Below are positions 36,122 through 45,549 of a DNA stretch of 58,720 bases, piece by piece. A program made the translations under genes and the position numbers. Origin of the DNA: an uncultured Synechococcales cyanobacterium. GTDB taxonomy: Bacteria > Cyanobacteriota > Cyanobacteriia > CAIUCS01. The stretch's first letter is position 1. Each line of letters starts with the position of its first letter. The notes beneath the pieces were generated by a model. The model did not search any database and was not told the origin of the DNA. It saw nothing but the letters and a program-made list of their open reading frames with translations. Location: positions 1 to 58,720 of the forward strand of contig CAIUCS010000028.1 of the NCBI GenBank assembly GCA_903897715.1, read 5' to 3'.

Positions 36122-37171
36122 ATGTATCAAACCTCAGATCTCCATGTTCGAGAAACCCGTCCATTGGTCACCCCTAATCAACTGCGCCACCAGTTCCCCA
36201 TTACTGATGCCACTGCCCGTCTGATTGCCAATACCCGTGATTCTATTCGCCAAATTTTGTCTGGCAGCGATCGCCGTCTGCTAGTCATTGTAGGTCCCTG
36301 TTCCATCCATGACCAACATGCTGCCTATGACTACGCTCGTCAACTTTATCCACTCCGAGTTGAATTAAAACAACAACTGGAGATTGTCATGCGGGTTTAC
36401 TTTGAAAAACCCCGAACCCGGATCGGATGGAAAGGATTGATCAATGACCCTCACCTGGATGGCACATTTGACATTAACACTGGTCTGCAAATTGCCCGAC
36501 AGCTATTACTAGATTTAGCCCATTTAGGTCTTCCGGCTGCCACAGAACTATTGGATCCCATTACTCCCCAATATATTGCCGATCTTGTGACCTGGACAGC
36601 AATAGGAGCACGGACCACTGAAAGTCAAACCCATCGGGAAATGGCATCTGGACTCTCCATGCCAGTTGGGTTTAAGAACAGTACCGACGGTAGTATCCAT
36701 ACCGCCGTCAATGCCATTGTTTCTGCTGGTCAGCCCCATTGTTTCTTAGGGATTAACCAATCTGGATATGCCAGTATTGTAACCACCACTGGTAATCCAG
36801 ATGGTCATTTAGTCATGCGGGGTGGGAAGCAGGGTTCTAATTATGACGAAACTCAGGTAAAGCAAGCCGTTTGTGAGTTATCTCGTCATGGATTAGTCCC
36901 CAAAGTAATGATGGATTGTAGTCATGGTAATGCTGAAGGAGATCATAATCGCCAAGGACTCGCACTGCAGAGCGTTGCCCATCAAATCGTAACTGGGTCT
37001 ACTCATTTTATGGGGGTAATGATTGAAAGCCATTTAGTGGCAGGTAAACAGTCTATTCCCTCCGATCTAAAACAATTAACCTATGGACAAAGTATTACTG
37101 ATGCTTGTGTTGATTTAACCACCACCACCCGGATGTTACGCACCCTTGCCCAGGCAGTAGAAGGGAGTTAA
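36122..37171 (+). CDS. aroF: 3-deoxy-7-phosphoheptulonate (DAHP) synthase, class I
   Basis: This enzyme condenses phosphoenolpyruvate and erythrose 4-phosphate, the first step to aromatic amino acids. The 349-residue protein has the class I motifs G-P-C-S-I-H-D, R-V-Y-F-E-K-P-R-T, G-F-K-N-S-T-D-G and M-D-C-S-H-G-N. The length is that of the allosterically controlled AroF/G/H type. The start ATG at 36122 follows a 160-bp gap in which no other gene is seen. Confidence 0.95.
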   Translation: MYQTSDLHVRETRPLVTPNQLRHQFPITDATARLIANTRDSIRQILSGSDRRLLVIVGPCSIHDQHAAYDYARQLYPLRVELKQQLEIVMRVYFEKPRTRIGWKGLINDPHLDGTFDINTGLQIARQLLLDLAHLGLPAATELLDPITPQYIADLVTWTAIGARTTESQTHREMASGLSMPVGFKNSTDGSIHTAVNAIVSAGQPHCFLGINQSGYASIVTTTGNPDGHLVMRGGKQGSNYDETQVKQAVCELSRHGLVPKVMMDCSHGNAEGDHNRQGLALQSVAHQIVTGSTHFMGVMIESHLVAGKQSIPSDLKQLTYGQSITDACVDLTTTTRMLRTLAQAVEGS

Positions 37172-37447
37172 TTCAGATCAAAAGAATTGAGAAAAGGCTC
37201 AGTGGTTGTTCCATGGCTTTTTGATGGAAAATCTGGATTGTAAACCCCGTTCCTCTAGGACGGCTTTGTGCTACAGTAGACATAACTTTAAGCTTAAAAC
37301 CCGTTGAAACTGACAGGGTGAGGGCGAATCCAGGCAGTTGGAATGAGTAATGCTCCAACTTCTCTGTAGTTCTTAGTAAGCTGTCAAGATTATCCCCATC
37401 TTTTGGGGCGGTGATTACGTCAAAACTGTTACGGGAATAGTAAACCT

Positions 37448-38188
37448 GTGAAAATTTTTATCTACCACACCCCTGAGCTGACTCCAGCTTCAGATTTTCC
37501 AGATTGTGCCATTGCCGTTGATGTGTTACGAGCTACTTCCACCATGGCAACTGCGTTATCAGTTGGTGCGGAGGCGATTCAAGTGTTCAGTGATTTAGAT
37601 GAACTATTCCGTATCAGTGAAAGCTGGCCAGCAGATAAACGATTACGAGCAGGTGAACGGGGGGGGGCACGTATCCCTGGTTGTGATCTGGGTAATTCCC
37701 CGTTAGATTGCACCCCTCAGCGCATGGCGGGGCAGCGTTTATTTATTACTACAACCAATGGCACCCGTGCATTACAAGCAATTCAACCTTCTAAATGTGT
37801 TATCGCCGGCGCATTTGTTAACCGGCAGGCAGTTGTCCAGCAAACATTGGCTCAACATCCAGAGACGGTCTGGATTGTTGCATCTGGATGGGAAGGGGGT
37901 TTTTCCTTGGAAGATACTACTTGCGCTGGGGCAATTGTTGACTCCCTGTTAACTGCTACCCAATCTAAACCTCAGTCAATTGCTGGGAATGATGAATTCT
38001 TTAGTGCTTTAGCATTATACCAACAGTGGCGAAATGACTTATCAGGGATGCTGTGTGCCGCCAGTCATGGACAACGGTTATTACGGCTGAATTGCCATGA
38101 AGACCTTACTTACTGTGCCCAAATTGATATTTTAAATACCGTACCCATTCAAATTGAACCAGGGGTCTTAGTGGGTGTGGAAGTCTAG
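37448..38188 (+). CDS. comB: 2-phosphosulfolactate phosphatase family (ComB)
   Basis: The 246-residue protein has the ComB signatures [26 protein letters not shown] and T-T-N-G-T-R-A-L. ComB was named for coenzyme M synthesis in methanogens. Cyanobacteria lack that pathway but carry this gene widely, so its real substrate here is uncertain. It starts with GTG at 37448. Confidence 0.9.
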   Translation: MKIFIYHTPELTPASDFPDCAIAVDVLRATSTMATALSVGAEAIQVFSDLDELFRISESWPADKRLRAGERGGARIPGCDLGNSPLDCTPQRMAGQRLFITTTNGTRALQAIQPSKCVIAGAFVNRQAVVQQTLAQHPETVWIVASGWEGGFSLEDTTCAGAIVDSLLTATQSKPQSIAGNDEFFSALALYQQWRNDLSGMLCAASHGQRLLRLNCHEDLTYCAQIDILNTVPIQIEPGVLVGVEV

Positions 38189-38313
38189 CCAGAAAGGTGA
38201 GTAATACCCAATGGTTGGTACAGGTAGGGTCGTAACCACAGTTCATGGCTGCCCCCGTAGCTGTTGAACTCCAAGTCAACAATTGATTACCAGTAACTAG
38301 ATTGCTTTGGCTC

Positions 38314-39156
38314 ATGGCTAAACAACGGTTGGATATTTTGTTAGTAGAACGGCAACTTTGTGGGTCCCGTCAGCAAGCCCAGCGATTGATTCAAGCGGGT
38401 GAGGTTAAAGTAAACCAATCTATCGTGGATAAGCCGGGAGTTGAAGTTGAACTTACAGCACAAATAGTGGTCAGAACCCGACCCCCCTTTGTGTCTAGGG
38501 GAGGGGAAAAACTAGCTAAGGCCATGACCTTATTCAACATTTCAGTAAAACAACGAATATGTCTGGATGGGGGAATTTCCACTGGGGGCTTTACTGACTG
38601 TTTACTCCAATCAGGAGCCCAACGGGTTTATGGTATTGATGTGGGCTATGGACAGGTGGATTGGAAACTACGGCAGGATCACCGCGTAATTCTGAGAGAA
38701 CGGACTAACATACGCTATCTTACCCCTACTGATTTATACGGATTAGAATCTGGTTCTGAATTAACCGATGCGCTATACCATTCTTTTCCTGATTTAGGAG
38801 TGGTGGACGTTTCATTTATTTCCCTGACTAAAATTTTGTCCCCCCTCTGGCATCTCCTCCGACCACCACGGGAAGTTGTCCTGTTGGTAAAACCCCAATT
38901 TGAAGTTGGACGGGCAAAGGTAGGCAAAAAAGGAGTAGTACGGGATCCTGTGGATCAGGCTGAAGCCATATTAACTATTCTTCAGTGTGCTTTGGGGGTT
39001 GGTTGGCAATATTATGGATTAACATGGTCTCCCCTGACTGGACCACAAGGGAATATTGAGTATTTATTGTGGTTAGGGATTGAAAATCGTTCCCCATCCC
39101 CCAACTTGGATACAATAATCCAGCTAACCCATACTGCCAGACACCACCTAGGGTAA
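38314..39156 (+). CDS. tlyA: TlyA family rRNA (cytidine-2'-O)-methyltransferase / hemolysin-like
   Basis: An N-terminal S4 domain (about 1-60, K-Q-R-L-D-I-L-L-V-E-R) is followed by an FtsJ-like methyltransferase domain with the SAM-binding region L-D-G-G-I-S-T-G-G-F-T-D and V-D-V-S-F-I-S-L. TlyA of mycobacteria 2'-O-methylates 16S and 23S rRNA. Length is 280 residues. Start is the ATG at 38314; an upstream in-frame TTG at 38302 adds four residues. It converges with cobW, 47 bp apart. Confidence 0.9.
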   Translation: MAKQRLDILLVERQLCGSRQQAQRLIQAGEVKVNQSIVDKPGVEVELTAQIVVRTRPPFVSRGGEKLAKAMTLFNISVKQRICLDGGISTGGFTDCLLQSGAQRVYGIDVGYGQVDWKLRQDHRVILRERTNIRYLTPTDLYGLESGSELTDALYHSFPDLGVVDVSFISLTKILSPLWHLLRPPREVVLLVKPQFEVGRAKVGKKGVVRDPVDQAEAILTILQCALGVGWQYYGLTWSPLTGPQGNIEYLLWLGIENRSPSPNLDTIIQLTHTARHHLG

Positions 39157-39203
39157 GAGGACACCAGAAACCCTGTTGGAGCAATGTGACCCCCTTTGTG
39201 ATG

Positions 39204-40274
39204 TTAGGATGGAGGGAGAGGCAGATCTCCGTCATTTTTACCCTTGGTCAACGCCCTGTAGATTTCCTTGGATTCAAGGGATCGTCCAATAAAAACCAAT
39301 CGAGTTTGTCGGGATTCATTCAATTGCCACGGGCGGTCATAAAACGTATCAAACCGATTGCCAACCCCTTGGATAACCAGTCGCATGGATTTATGAGGGA
39401 CAGCAACAAAACCCTTAATCCGATAGATTTCGTATTGGTGTACCAGACTTTGGAGACAACCAATTAATTCCGTCGGGTTAAATGGCTGATCAAGCACCAC
39501 ATTCACTGAAGTCACTTCATCATCATGGTCATGATCTGCATCCGTGTCATGGTGACTGGGACGAGAATCCAAATTGTCCTCAACTGCGGCATTGAATCCT
39601 AACAATAAATTTGGACTAACCTCACCTTGTTTACAAGGTACGATTTTGACCCCACTGGGTAGTTCCCTTTGTAACCAATGTTCAACACGCTTTTGAGCAT
39701 CTAAATCAACCCGATCCACCTTGGTTAGTAATACTAGATCGGCACAAGCTAGTTGATCTTCAAATAACTCTTCAATTGGGGTTTCATGCTCTAAACTATC
39801 ATCTGCCTCTCGTTGAGCCTGTAAGGCATCTAAATCTCCTACAAATTGACCATGGGCAAGGGCTTCACAATCAACCACCGTTACTACCCCATCTACCGTT
39901 GCTCCGGTTCGAATCTCAGGCCAACGAAATGCTTGCACTAAGGGTTTTGGTAATGCCAGACCAGAGGTTTCAATTAAAATACAATCCAAACGATCCCGTC
40001 TTTTTAGTAACTCCTGCATGGTAGGCAAAAATTCCTCCTGCACAGTACAACACAGACAACCATTGGCTAGTTCCAGGATGTTGGTTTTCAATTCTTCATC
40101 ATCATCACACACCTGACAGGATTTGAGTAATTCACCATCAATACCCACTTCACCAAACTCATTCACTAAGACGGCAATACGTCGCTCTTGATTATTTTGC
40201 AGTAAGTGACGAACCAGAGTGGTTTTCCCGGCTCCTAGGAAGCCTGTGATAACTGTTACAGGGATTTTATGCAA
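39204..40274 (-). CDS. cobW: CobW/COG0523 family GTPase metallochaperone
   Basis: This 356-residue G3E GTPase has the P-loop G-F-L-G-A-G-K-T-T (11-19), Walker B E-T-S-G-L, and L-T-K-V-D. The metal-binding C-L-C-C lies at 73-76, followed by T-V-Q-E-E-F-L-P-T. A His/Asp-rich loop (S-H-H-D-T-D-A-D-H-D-H-D-D-E, about 237-250) separates it from the C-terminal CobW_C domain. Members insert cobalt into cobalamin or handle zinc. The His-rich loop fits either metal, and no cobalamin genes are nearby. Its upstream region contains unusual hairpins. Confidence 0.88.
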   Translation of the reverse strand: MHKIPVTVITGFLGAGKTTLVRHLLQNNQERRIAVLVNEFGEVGIDGELLKSCQVCDDDEELKTNILELANGCLCCTVQEEFLPTMQELLKRRDRLDCILIETSGLALPKPLVQAFRWPEIRTGATVDGVVTVVDCEALAHGQFVGDLDALQAQREADDSLEHETPIEELFEDQLACADLVLLTKVDRVDLDAQKRVEHWLQRELPSGVKIVPCKQGEVSPNLLLGFNAAVEDNLDSRPSHHDTDADHDHDDEVTSVNVVLDQPFNPTELIGCLQSLVHQYEIYRIKGFVAVPHKSMRLVIQGVGNRFDTFYDRPWQLNESRQTRLVFIGRSLESKEIYRALTKGKNDGDLPLPPS

Positions 40275-40303
40275 AGCTAACTCTTAGGTAAATTAAAGGT
40301 TAT

Positions 40304-40410
40304 GGACACTCCCCGCTCAGAAGATACGGGGATTCTGAAGAACACAAAGTCTGAGCAGACCCTGATTCTTAACGGCTGTGTCAAACAGCCTCTAGACAGT
40401 CTGGGACTCG
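40304..40410 (-). promoter_or_regulatory. Structured leader or insertion-sequence end upstream of cobW
   Basis: Three stems are visible: CCCCG/CGGGG (40311-40315 with 40327-40331), and CAGAC/GTCTG (about 40356 and 40399) enclosing GGCTGT/ACAGCC (40374-40379 with 40385-40390). On the minus strand this would be the 5' leader of cobW. The gaatccccg...cggggagtgtc part also resembles IS200/IS605 right ends. Confidence 0.4.
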
Positions 40411-40464
40411 ATATCCTGTTCCTACTATAGCTTCTTATACCCTAGAGGGTAAGGCATAAACCCG

Positions 40465-41241
40465 TTATTTTTTGGTCAATCTTTCCATGACGGCTTTTAT
40501 GGCAAATTCAGGTAAAACCATCATTCGTCGCCATCGCCAAGGTTCCTGAATTAACCGATATACCCACTCCATATGAAAATCCCCCATCCATTGGGGTGAT
40601 CTCCTTTTTGCCCCTGCCCAAATATCAAAACTGCCCCCAACTCCCACCCATAGGGAGTTGGGACAAAGGTGGCGATTTTGCTTGATCCAGATTTCCTGCC
40701 GTGGTACACCCAACCCCACTAAAATTAAGCTGGGCTGTTGTTCCATCAGCTTGGTTTTTAGTCTTAATTGGTCATCCGTGGATAAATACCCATTTTCAAC
40801 ACCTAGGATTCTTAGGTTTGGCGATCGCACCATCCATTTAGCTGCGGCTTTATCAGCAATTCCTGGGGCACCGCCGTAGAAAAATAGTGAAGGCTGTCTA
40901 TCCCCATCCATGGAGGAGGAGCCACAAAACCTGATTAATGCTTCAGCCAATTCTATCCCTGGACAACGACGGATTGTCTGTCCAAACAATTTACCATAGA
41001 GTACAATACCAGCCCCATCCGGGATAACTAATTCGGCTTCATCAATAATCGATTTTAATTGAGGATTCTTGATTGACTGGATGACCATTTCGGCATTCAG
41101 TGTCACCACATGTAAGCTTTGTTTATCTATTAATTGGTCAGTCAACCAAGTAGTGTAATTTGGTAATAAATCCACCGGTACCCCTAAAACTAAAAACCGT
41201 TCCGGGGGTTGAATCAACTGAAATGAGTTGTGATTAGTCAC
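40465..41241 (-). CDS. WecG/TagA/CpsF family glycosyltransferase (GT26)
   Basis: GT26 enzymes transfer a sugar (for example N-acetylmannosamine) to a lipid-linked precursor of a surface polymer. The 258-residue protein has the family blocks V-T-L-N-A-E-M-V, P-D-G-A-G-I-V, L-F-F-Y-G-G-A-P-G-I and L-V-G-L-G-V-P-R-Q-E-I-W. It also has a G-G-S-F-D-I-W-A-G near the end. It is monocistronic. Its sugar donor and polymer cannot be told from the sequence. Confidence 0.9.
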   Translation of the reverse strand: MTNHNSFQLIQPPERFLVLGVPVDLLPNYTTWLTDQLIDKQSLHVVTLNAEMVIQSIKNPQLKSIIDEAELVIPDGAGIVLYGKLFGQTIRRCPGIELAEALIRFCGSSSMDGDRQPSLFFYGGAPGIADKAAAKWMVRSPNLRILGVENGYLSTDDQLRLKTKLMEQQPSLILVGLGVPRQEIWIKQNRHLCPNSLWVGVGGSFDIWAGAKRRSPQWMGDFHMEWVYRLIQEPWRWRRMMVLPEFAIKAVMERLTKK

Positions 41242-41308
41242 GGTACTTTACCTACTTTATCGAACGCTTGCCAGATCTATCACCATACAAGGATGGAGAG
41301 AATTTAGG

Positions 41309-41617
41309 ACGTGGGTGAGGCAAAGTCTGAGAAGTTTGGTAGAGAGTTTCACATCATTAACCGATGGGAACCGATTAGCCAAATTTGCTCTCAATGGGTT
41401 TCAAGTGGGGTAAATTGGATCTCAATATTCGGTCGGTTCGATGCCTGAATTGTGACATTGAACACGACCGAGATGAGAATGGAACAAAGAATATAGAGCA
41501 AAGTCGCCCTAGGGCATTGGAAGACTCTAAACAGACGGGGAAGGACCGTAAGACCTCTTCGGAGGCTAGTTGCTGTGAGCTGTCAAGAATCACCGTGGTT
41601 TCAGCCCGGCGAGTATG
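41309..41617 (+). pseudogene. 3' remnant of an IS200/IS605-type tnpB, frameshifted
   Basis: The first frame reads E-K-F-G-R-E-F-H-I-I-N-R-W-E-P-I-S-Q-I-C-S-Q. The sequence then jumps by one base and continues G-F-K-W-G-K-L-D, and later C-L-N-C-D-I-E-H-D-R-D-E-N and T-K-N-I-E-Q. This is the TnpB C-terminus with its zinc finger and the last catalytic D-R-D-x-N motif. Adding one base after 41396 restores the missing C-x-x-C cysteine and the frame. Everything 5' of this point is gone, and no tnpA is present. The 3' end abuts the stop codon of the peroxiredoxin gene. Confidence 0.8.
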
Positions 41618-42190
41618 TCAACCCACAAACTCCAGACGAGGTGAAGACACTCCTGTTGACTGGGTTCCCTTTAAGTAGGCTAACAGGGTGTCAGCATCCG
41701 ACACTTCAAATGGATCAATGGGGCAGTTGTCTGAGAAATTAGGTTCTACAAACATTTTTTCGATAGTGCCATCGTTGACTACCATAGAATATCGCCAGGA
41801 ACGCATTCCAAACCCCAAATTCGCCTTGTCCACAAGCATCCCCATCTTACGGGTAAATTCACCGTTGCCATCAGGTAACAGGTAGACATTTTTTGCTCCG
41901 ATTTGTTTACCCCACTGAAACATGACAAACGCATCATTGACAGACACACAAATAATTGCATCCACCCCCAGAGCTTTAAATTCATCATACAGCTCTTCGT
42001 AACGGGGTAAATGATTGGATGAACAAGTTGGAGTAAATGCACCAGGCAGGGAAAAAACCACAACTTTTTTGCCACCAAAAATATCCTGGGATGTTTTATC
42101 CTCCCATCGATAGGGATTTGGTCCAGGAACGGATTCATCCCTGACTCGTGTTTTAAATGTGACATCGGGCACACGGACAATTGATAACAT
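41618..42190 (-). CDS. Type II peroxiredoxin (redoxin domain)
   Basis: This thiol peroxidase reduces H2O2 and alkyl hydroperoxides using glutaredoxin or thioredoxin. The 190-residue protein has the PrxII/Prx5 motif [10 protein letters not shown] with peroxidatic C56; C81 and C156 are further cysteines. [10 protein letters not shown] is also conserved. It is close to the cyanobacterial PrxII type (Slr1621-like). The C-terminal ~15 residues (after L-A-Y-L-K-G) are Ser/Gly-rich and end right where the tnpB relic begins. Confidence 0.92.
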   Translation of the reverse strand: MLSIVRVPDVTFKTRVRDESVPGPNPYRWEDKTSQDIFGGKKVVVFSLPGAFTPTCSSNHLPRYEELYDEFKALGVDAIICVSVNDAFVMFQWGKQIGAKNVYLLPDGNGEFTRKMGMLVDKANLGFGMRSWRYSMVVNDGTIEKMFVEPNFSDNCPIDPFEVSDADTLLAYLKGTQSTGVSSPRLEFVG

Positions 42191-42561
42191 GGTAACCTCT
42201 TACAGCTTTTTAAGTATTCAGCAAAAACCAGTCCACCTCCTTACAAAGGGAAGGAGACGAATAGGGGCGGGTTTACAAATTGGAACATTTTGTATTCGCT
42301 ACCCCACCACAGGAGTGGAAACCGATTCTATTTAAGAATAATTCTGATTTAAGAATAAGTCAAATAATTTCTATGGGTTTCAGCCCTTGGATTATCCCAA
42401 ATTTTGTTAACCAAGGAAGGATGTGCCTAGATTGGCGCTACCGTTGAAGGGTTTAGACGAATTGTAGGCTTCAGGATAGGGAATACGGGCTTAAATAGGA
42501 GGAATAATTTACAATTTATGTAGGTAATTTAATTTCCATTGTTTTTTTCAAATTTAAAATT
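42191..42561. other. Divergent intergenic region
   Basis: This lies between the peroxiredoxin start and frp. A GC-rich run (ataggggcgggtttacaaat, about 42261-42280) is of a type repeated in cyanobacterial intergenic DNA, but I found no second copy here. The 60 bp before frp are very AT-rich. Confidence 0.4.
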
Positions 42562-42888
42562 ATGTACGCTAATAATATTCATTGGTCCCCGGTAGAACAA
42601 AAGGTGGCTCAATCAGCTTTTGAAATCGCCTATAAACGGGAAGTAAAGGCGTTAATCGAGGAGGTACAAATACAAGCCAATCAAATTAACGTTATTGAGG
42701 ATATGTGGCATCTCCATGATTTTTTAAGTGCCAGACGCCATGATATTGATGGTAAATATGATTATCAATATTCGGTGCTAATTTTTGTATTTGCCCGGTT
42801 AGTCAAGGAAGGATGGTTACAACTGAGTGAGTTGGATGGCTTAGACTCGGATAAACTGGGTAAAGTCTCGGCGTTAACTCGGATGTAA
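42562..42888 (+). CDS. frp: Fluorescence recovery protein FRP (OCP-detaching factor)
   Basis: FRP speeds return of the photoactivated orange carotenoid protein to its resting form and so ends phycobilisome quenching. The 108-residue protein has the family core I-E-D-M-W-H-L-H-D-F-L-S-A-R-R-H-D-I-D-G-K-Y-D, and then S-V-L-I-F-V-F-A-R-L. W49, H52, D53 and R59 correspond, one residue offset, to W50, H53, D54 and R60 of the Synechocystis protein, residues important for dimerisation and OCP binding. No ocp gene is in the window; ccdA follows 88 bp after the stop. Confidence 0.9.
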   Translation: MYANNIHWSPVEQKVAQSAFEIAYKREVKALIEEVQIQANQINVIEDMWHLHDFLSARRHDIDGKYDYQYSVLIFVFARLVKEGWLQLSELDGLDSDKLGKVSALTRM

Positions 42889-42976
42889 CCACTACTTGGA
42901 TTCTTCTGGGATTTAATCTGTTTTGGTTAAGCAGAGCAACTTTTCAAGAACTTTTAGGTGACCTTTGGATGGCTCC

Positions 42977-43702
42977 ATGGTAGAGACGTTACAAACCCAA
43001 CTCTATTTAATCAGTCAATTTGCTAATACCTTGGTAACTCAAGAGTTAAGCCACTTAAATTGGCTAAGTGTGGGATTTATTTTTAGTGCAGGTCTTCTAA
43101 CCAGCCTCACCCCCTGTATGTTATCAATGTTGCCGATTACAATTGGTTATATTGGGGGGTATGAGGCAAAGAATCGATGGCAGGGGTTGGCTCAATCTTC
43201 TTGCTTTGCCCTTGGTTTGGCCACAACGTTAGCGGCCTTAGGAATGCTGGCGGCGATCGCTGGTAATATCTACGGTCAAATTGGTTTTGGACTTCCAATT
43301 CTGGTCAGTATACTAGCAATTTTGATGGGCTTAAACCTGCTGCAAGCCCTACCATTGTCATTTCCATCATTCAATGGACTGGAATTAATTTCTAAAGACC
43401 TACCCAACGGAATCCAGGCATATCTGGTTGGACTAACCTTTGGATTAGTAGCATCTCCCTGTAGCACCCCCGTCTTAGCCACCTTACTGGCTTGGGCATC
43501 CACCCTGAAAGACCCCTGGTTAAGCGGTGTGTTATTTTTAGCCTATACGGTCGGTTATGTTTTTCCCCTCATCCTGGCAGGCACCTTCACTGCTGGAATT
43601 AAGCGGTTGTTGGCAGTACGTCAATGGTCGGGCTGGATTACTCCCACTAGTGGGGTGTTATTAATTGGATTTGGGGTATTTTCACTCATGTCTCGCTTCT
43701 AG
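42977..43702 (+). CDS. ccdA: Cytochrome c biogenesis protein CcdA
   Basis: CcdA moves reducing equivalents across the thylakoid membrane to keep the apocytochrome haem-binding cysteines reduced. The 241-residue protein has six hydrophobic segments and the conserved pair of redox Cys regions: L-T-S-L-T-P-C-M-L-S-M-L-P in the first helix and V-A-S-P-C-S-T-P-V in the fourth. Start is the ATG at 42977. In many cyanobacteria ccs1/ccsB follows, but here an M16 peptidase starts 11 bp later. Confidence 0.93.
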   Translation: MVETLQTQLYLISQFANTLVTQELSHLNWLSVGFIFSAGLLTSLTPCMLSMLPITIGYIGGYEAKNRWQGLAQSSCFALGLATTLAALGMLAAIAGNIYGQIGFGLPILVSILAILMGLNLLQALPLSFPSFNGLELISKDLPNGIQAYLVGLTFGLVASPCSTPVLATLLAWASTLKDPWLSGVLFLAYTVGYVFPLILAGTFTAGIKRLLAVRQWSGWITPTSGVLLIGFGVFSLMSRF

Positions 43703-43713
43703 AAAAATTAATA

Positions 43714-45414
43714 ATGTTTGCCACCATGGTGTCCAAGGTGAAGGAGTTGCACTCCGTTTTCATAGACCTTTGCCAGTTCAGTCCCAATCGTCCAACCCCC
43801 CAATACCTCAAACTTTCCGAGGGATTGGGACGGTATTGGGTTGCTTGTTTGGGTGTATTTCTGGCAGTTTACCTAGCTTCAGGATGTTGTGTCCATGGAG
43901 TCATGGCAGCTCCCGTTACCATGGAACCAACCTCAATGATTGGGTTAAGGGTTGCTGATGGATTAAGCCCCACTCAAGACAGTCAATCTATTCAACCTTA
44001 CTTGGATCGCGTGAGTCGTCAAATCAGTCAATTCACCCTACCCAATGGCATCCATTTTATTGTCATGGAACGTCATCAGGCACCGGTCATATCATTTCTC
44101 ACCTATGTAGATGTGGGAGGCGTTGATGAACCAGATGGTCAAACAGGGGTTGCCCACTTCTTTGAACATCTAGCATTTAAGGGAACCCGTCGGATTGGGA
44201 CACGGGATTACGGAGCAGAGAAAAAGCTTCTTGACCAACTAGACTCCCTATCAGATCGGATTGCACTGGCTAAAAAGTCAGGTCAGACCGATAAAGTCAA
44301 AGACTTAACCTCCCAATTTGAACAAATTAACGGGAAAGCAGCCCGCTTAACGGTTCAAAATGAGTATGGACGGATTGTAGAACAATCTGGGGGTGTAGGG
44401 ATGAATGCCACAACTTCTGCAGAAGCCACCCGATACTTCTATAGTTTTCCCTCCAATAAATTGGAATTATGGATGTCCCTAGAGTCAGAACGTTTCCTTG
44501 AACCTGTTTTTCGGGAATTTTATGAAGAGAAGGAGGTTATTTTAGAGGAACGCCGCACCCGTTCGGAAAATTCCCCCATTGGTCAAATGATGGAGGCTTT
44601 CTTGCAGACTGCCTTTACCGTCCATCCCTATGGTCGTCCTGTAATTGGATATACTGACGATATTCGTAATTTGACTCGGCAAGACTTGCAACGATTTTTT
44701 GCCACCCATTATATCCCCAGTCAATTAACAATGGTGTTGGTGGGAGATGTAAACCCATCAACGGTTCAACGTTTGGCAACCCTTTATTTTGGTCGCTACC
44801 AATCTAAAACAGCAGTTCCACCCCTGAACATCATAGAACCGCCTCAAAAGGAACCCAAGGAGGTAATATTGAAACTTCCATCCCAACCCTGGTATTTAGA
44901 GGGTTATCGCCGTCCCTCTCGCCGAGACCCGGATCATGTGGTGTATGAATTAATGGGTCGAATTTTGAGCGATGGACGAACCTCTCGGCTTTACCAAAGC
45001 TTAGTGGAACAACAAAAGGTATCCCTCGCAGCCCAGGGGTTTAGTGGCTTTCCAGGGGATAAATATCCTAATCTCATGTTATTTTACTCCCTAACCGCTC
45101 CAGGTAAAACAGTGGCTGAGGTTGCCCATTCCCTAGAAGTGGAAATTAATCGACTGAAAACTGAACTGGTATCCAGTGATGAGTTGGAGCGGGTAAAAAA
45201 ACAGGCTAAGGCTAAACTTTTACAGTCCCTTGATTCCAATATGGGTATGGCTCAGTTGTTGGCTGAATATCAGGTGAAAACGGGAGACTGGCATAATGTA
45301 TTCACTGAACTGGATAAAATTGTAGCGGTCACCCCATTGGATATCCAACGTGTTGCAATGTCTACGTTTAGACCAGAAAACCGCACTGTTGGTAAAATAG
45401 TGACCCTACCCTAG
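43714..45414 (+). CDS. M16 family zinc metallopeptidase (pitrilysin-like), exported
   Basis: This 566-residue protein has an N-terminal hydrophobic segment (about 45-70) and a peptidase unit with the inverted zinc motif H-F-F-E-H. A downstream E-E-K-E-V-I-L-E-E-R-R block supplies the third ligand. A ~40-residue charged insert (Leu/Lys/Asp-rich, after the zinc motif) is helical. The C-terminal M16_C domain has R-R-D-P-D-H-V-V-Y-E-L. A lipobox-like L-A-S-G-C is present but not canonical. It is probably co-transcribed with ccdA. Confidence 0.9.
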   Translation: MFATMVSKVKELHSVFIDLCQFSPNRPTPQYLKLSEGLGRYWVACLGVFLAVYLASGCCVHGVMAAPVTMEPTSMIGLRVADGLSPTQDSQSIQPYLDRVSRQISQFTLPNGIHFIVMERHQAPVISFLTYVDVGGVDEPDGQTGVAHFFEHLAFKGTRRIGTRDYGAEKKLLDQLDSLSDRIALAKKSGQTDKVKDLTSQFEQINGKAARLTVQNEYGRIVEQSGGVGMNATTSAEATRYFYSFPSNKLELWMSLESERFLEPVFREFYEEKEVILEERRTRSENSPIGQMMEAFLQTAFTVHPYGRPVIGYTDDIRNLTRQDLQRFFATHYIPSQLTMVLVGDVNPSTVQRLATLYFGRYQSKTAVPPLNIIEPPQKEPKEVILKLPSQPWYLEGYRRPSRRDPDHVVYELMGRILSDGRTSRLYQSLVEQQKVSLAAQGFSGFPGDKYPNLMLFYSLTAPGKTVAEVAHSLEVEINRLKTELVSSDELERVKKQAKAKLLQSLDSNMGMAQLLAEYQVKTGDWHNVFTELDKIVAVTPLDIQRVAMSTFRPENRTVGKIVTLP

Positions 45415-45549
45415 AGGATTCTTACTCCCAAAAGCCATGGTTCGTTTGTCACTCCAACCCAGGATGATCGTCCCCATACTTGCTGACGGGGACAAAAATG
45501 TGTCAAAGTAGAGGGCATCCGTGTTAGGTAGGTAATAAAGAATCTCAAC

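Noticed and set aside
35964-36224. 86-codon frame between the pseudopilin and DAHP synthase genes
   Set aside because: It overlaps the well-supported start of DAHP synthase in another frame and has no family features.
38106-38315. 69-codon minus-strand frame between comB and tlyA
   Set aside because: It overlaps the end of comB, and the composition gives no family signal; chance is the simplest explanation.
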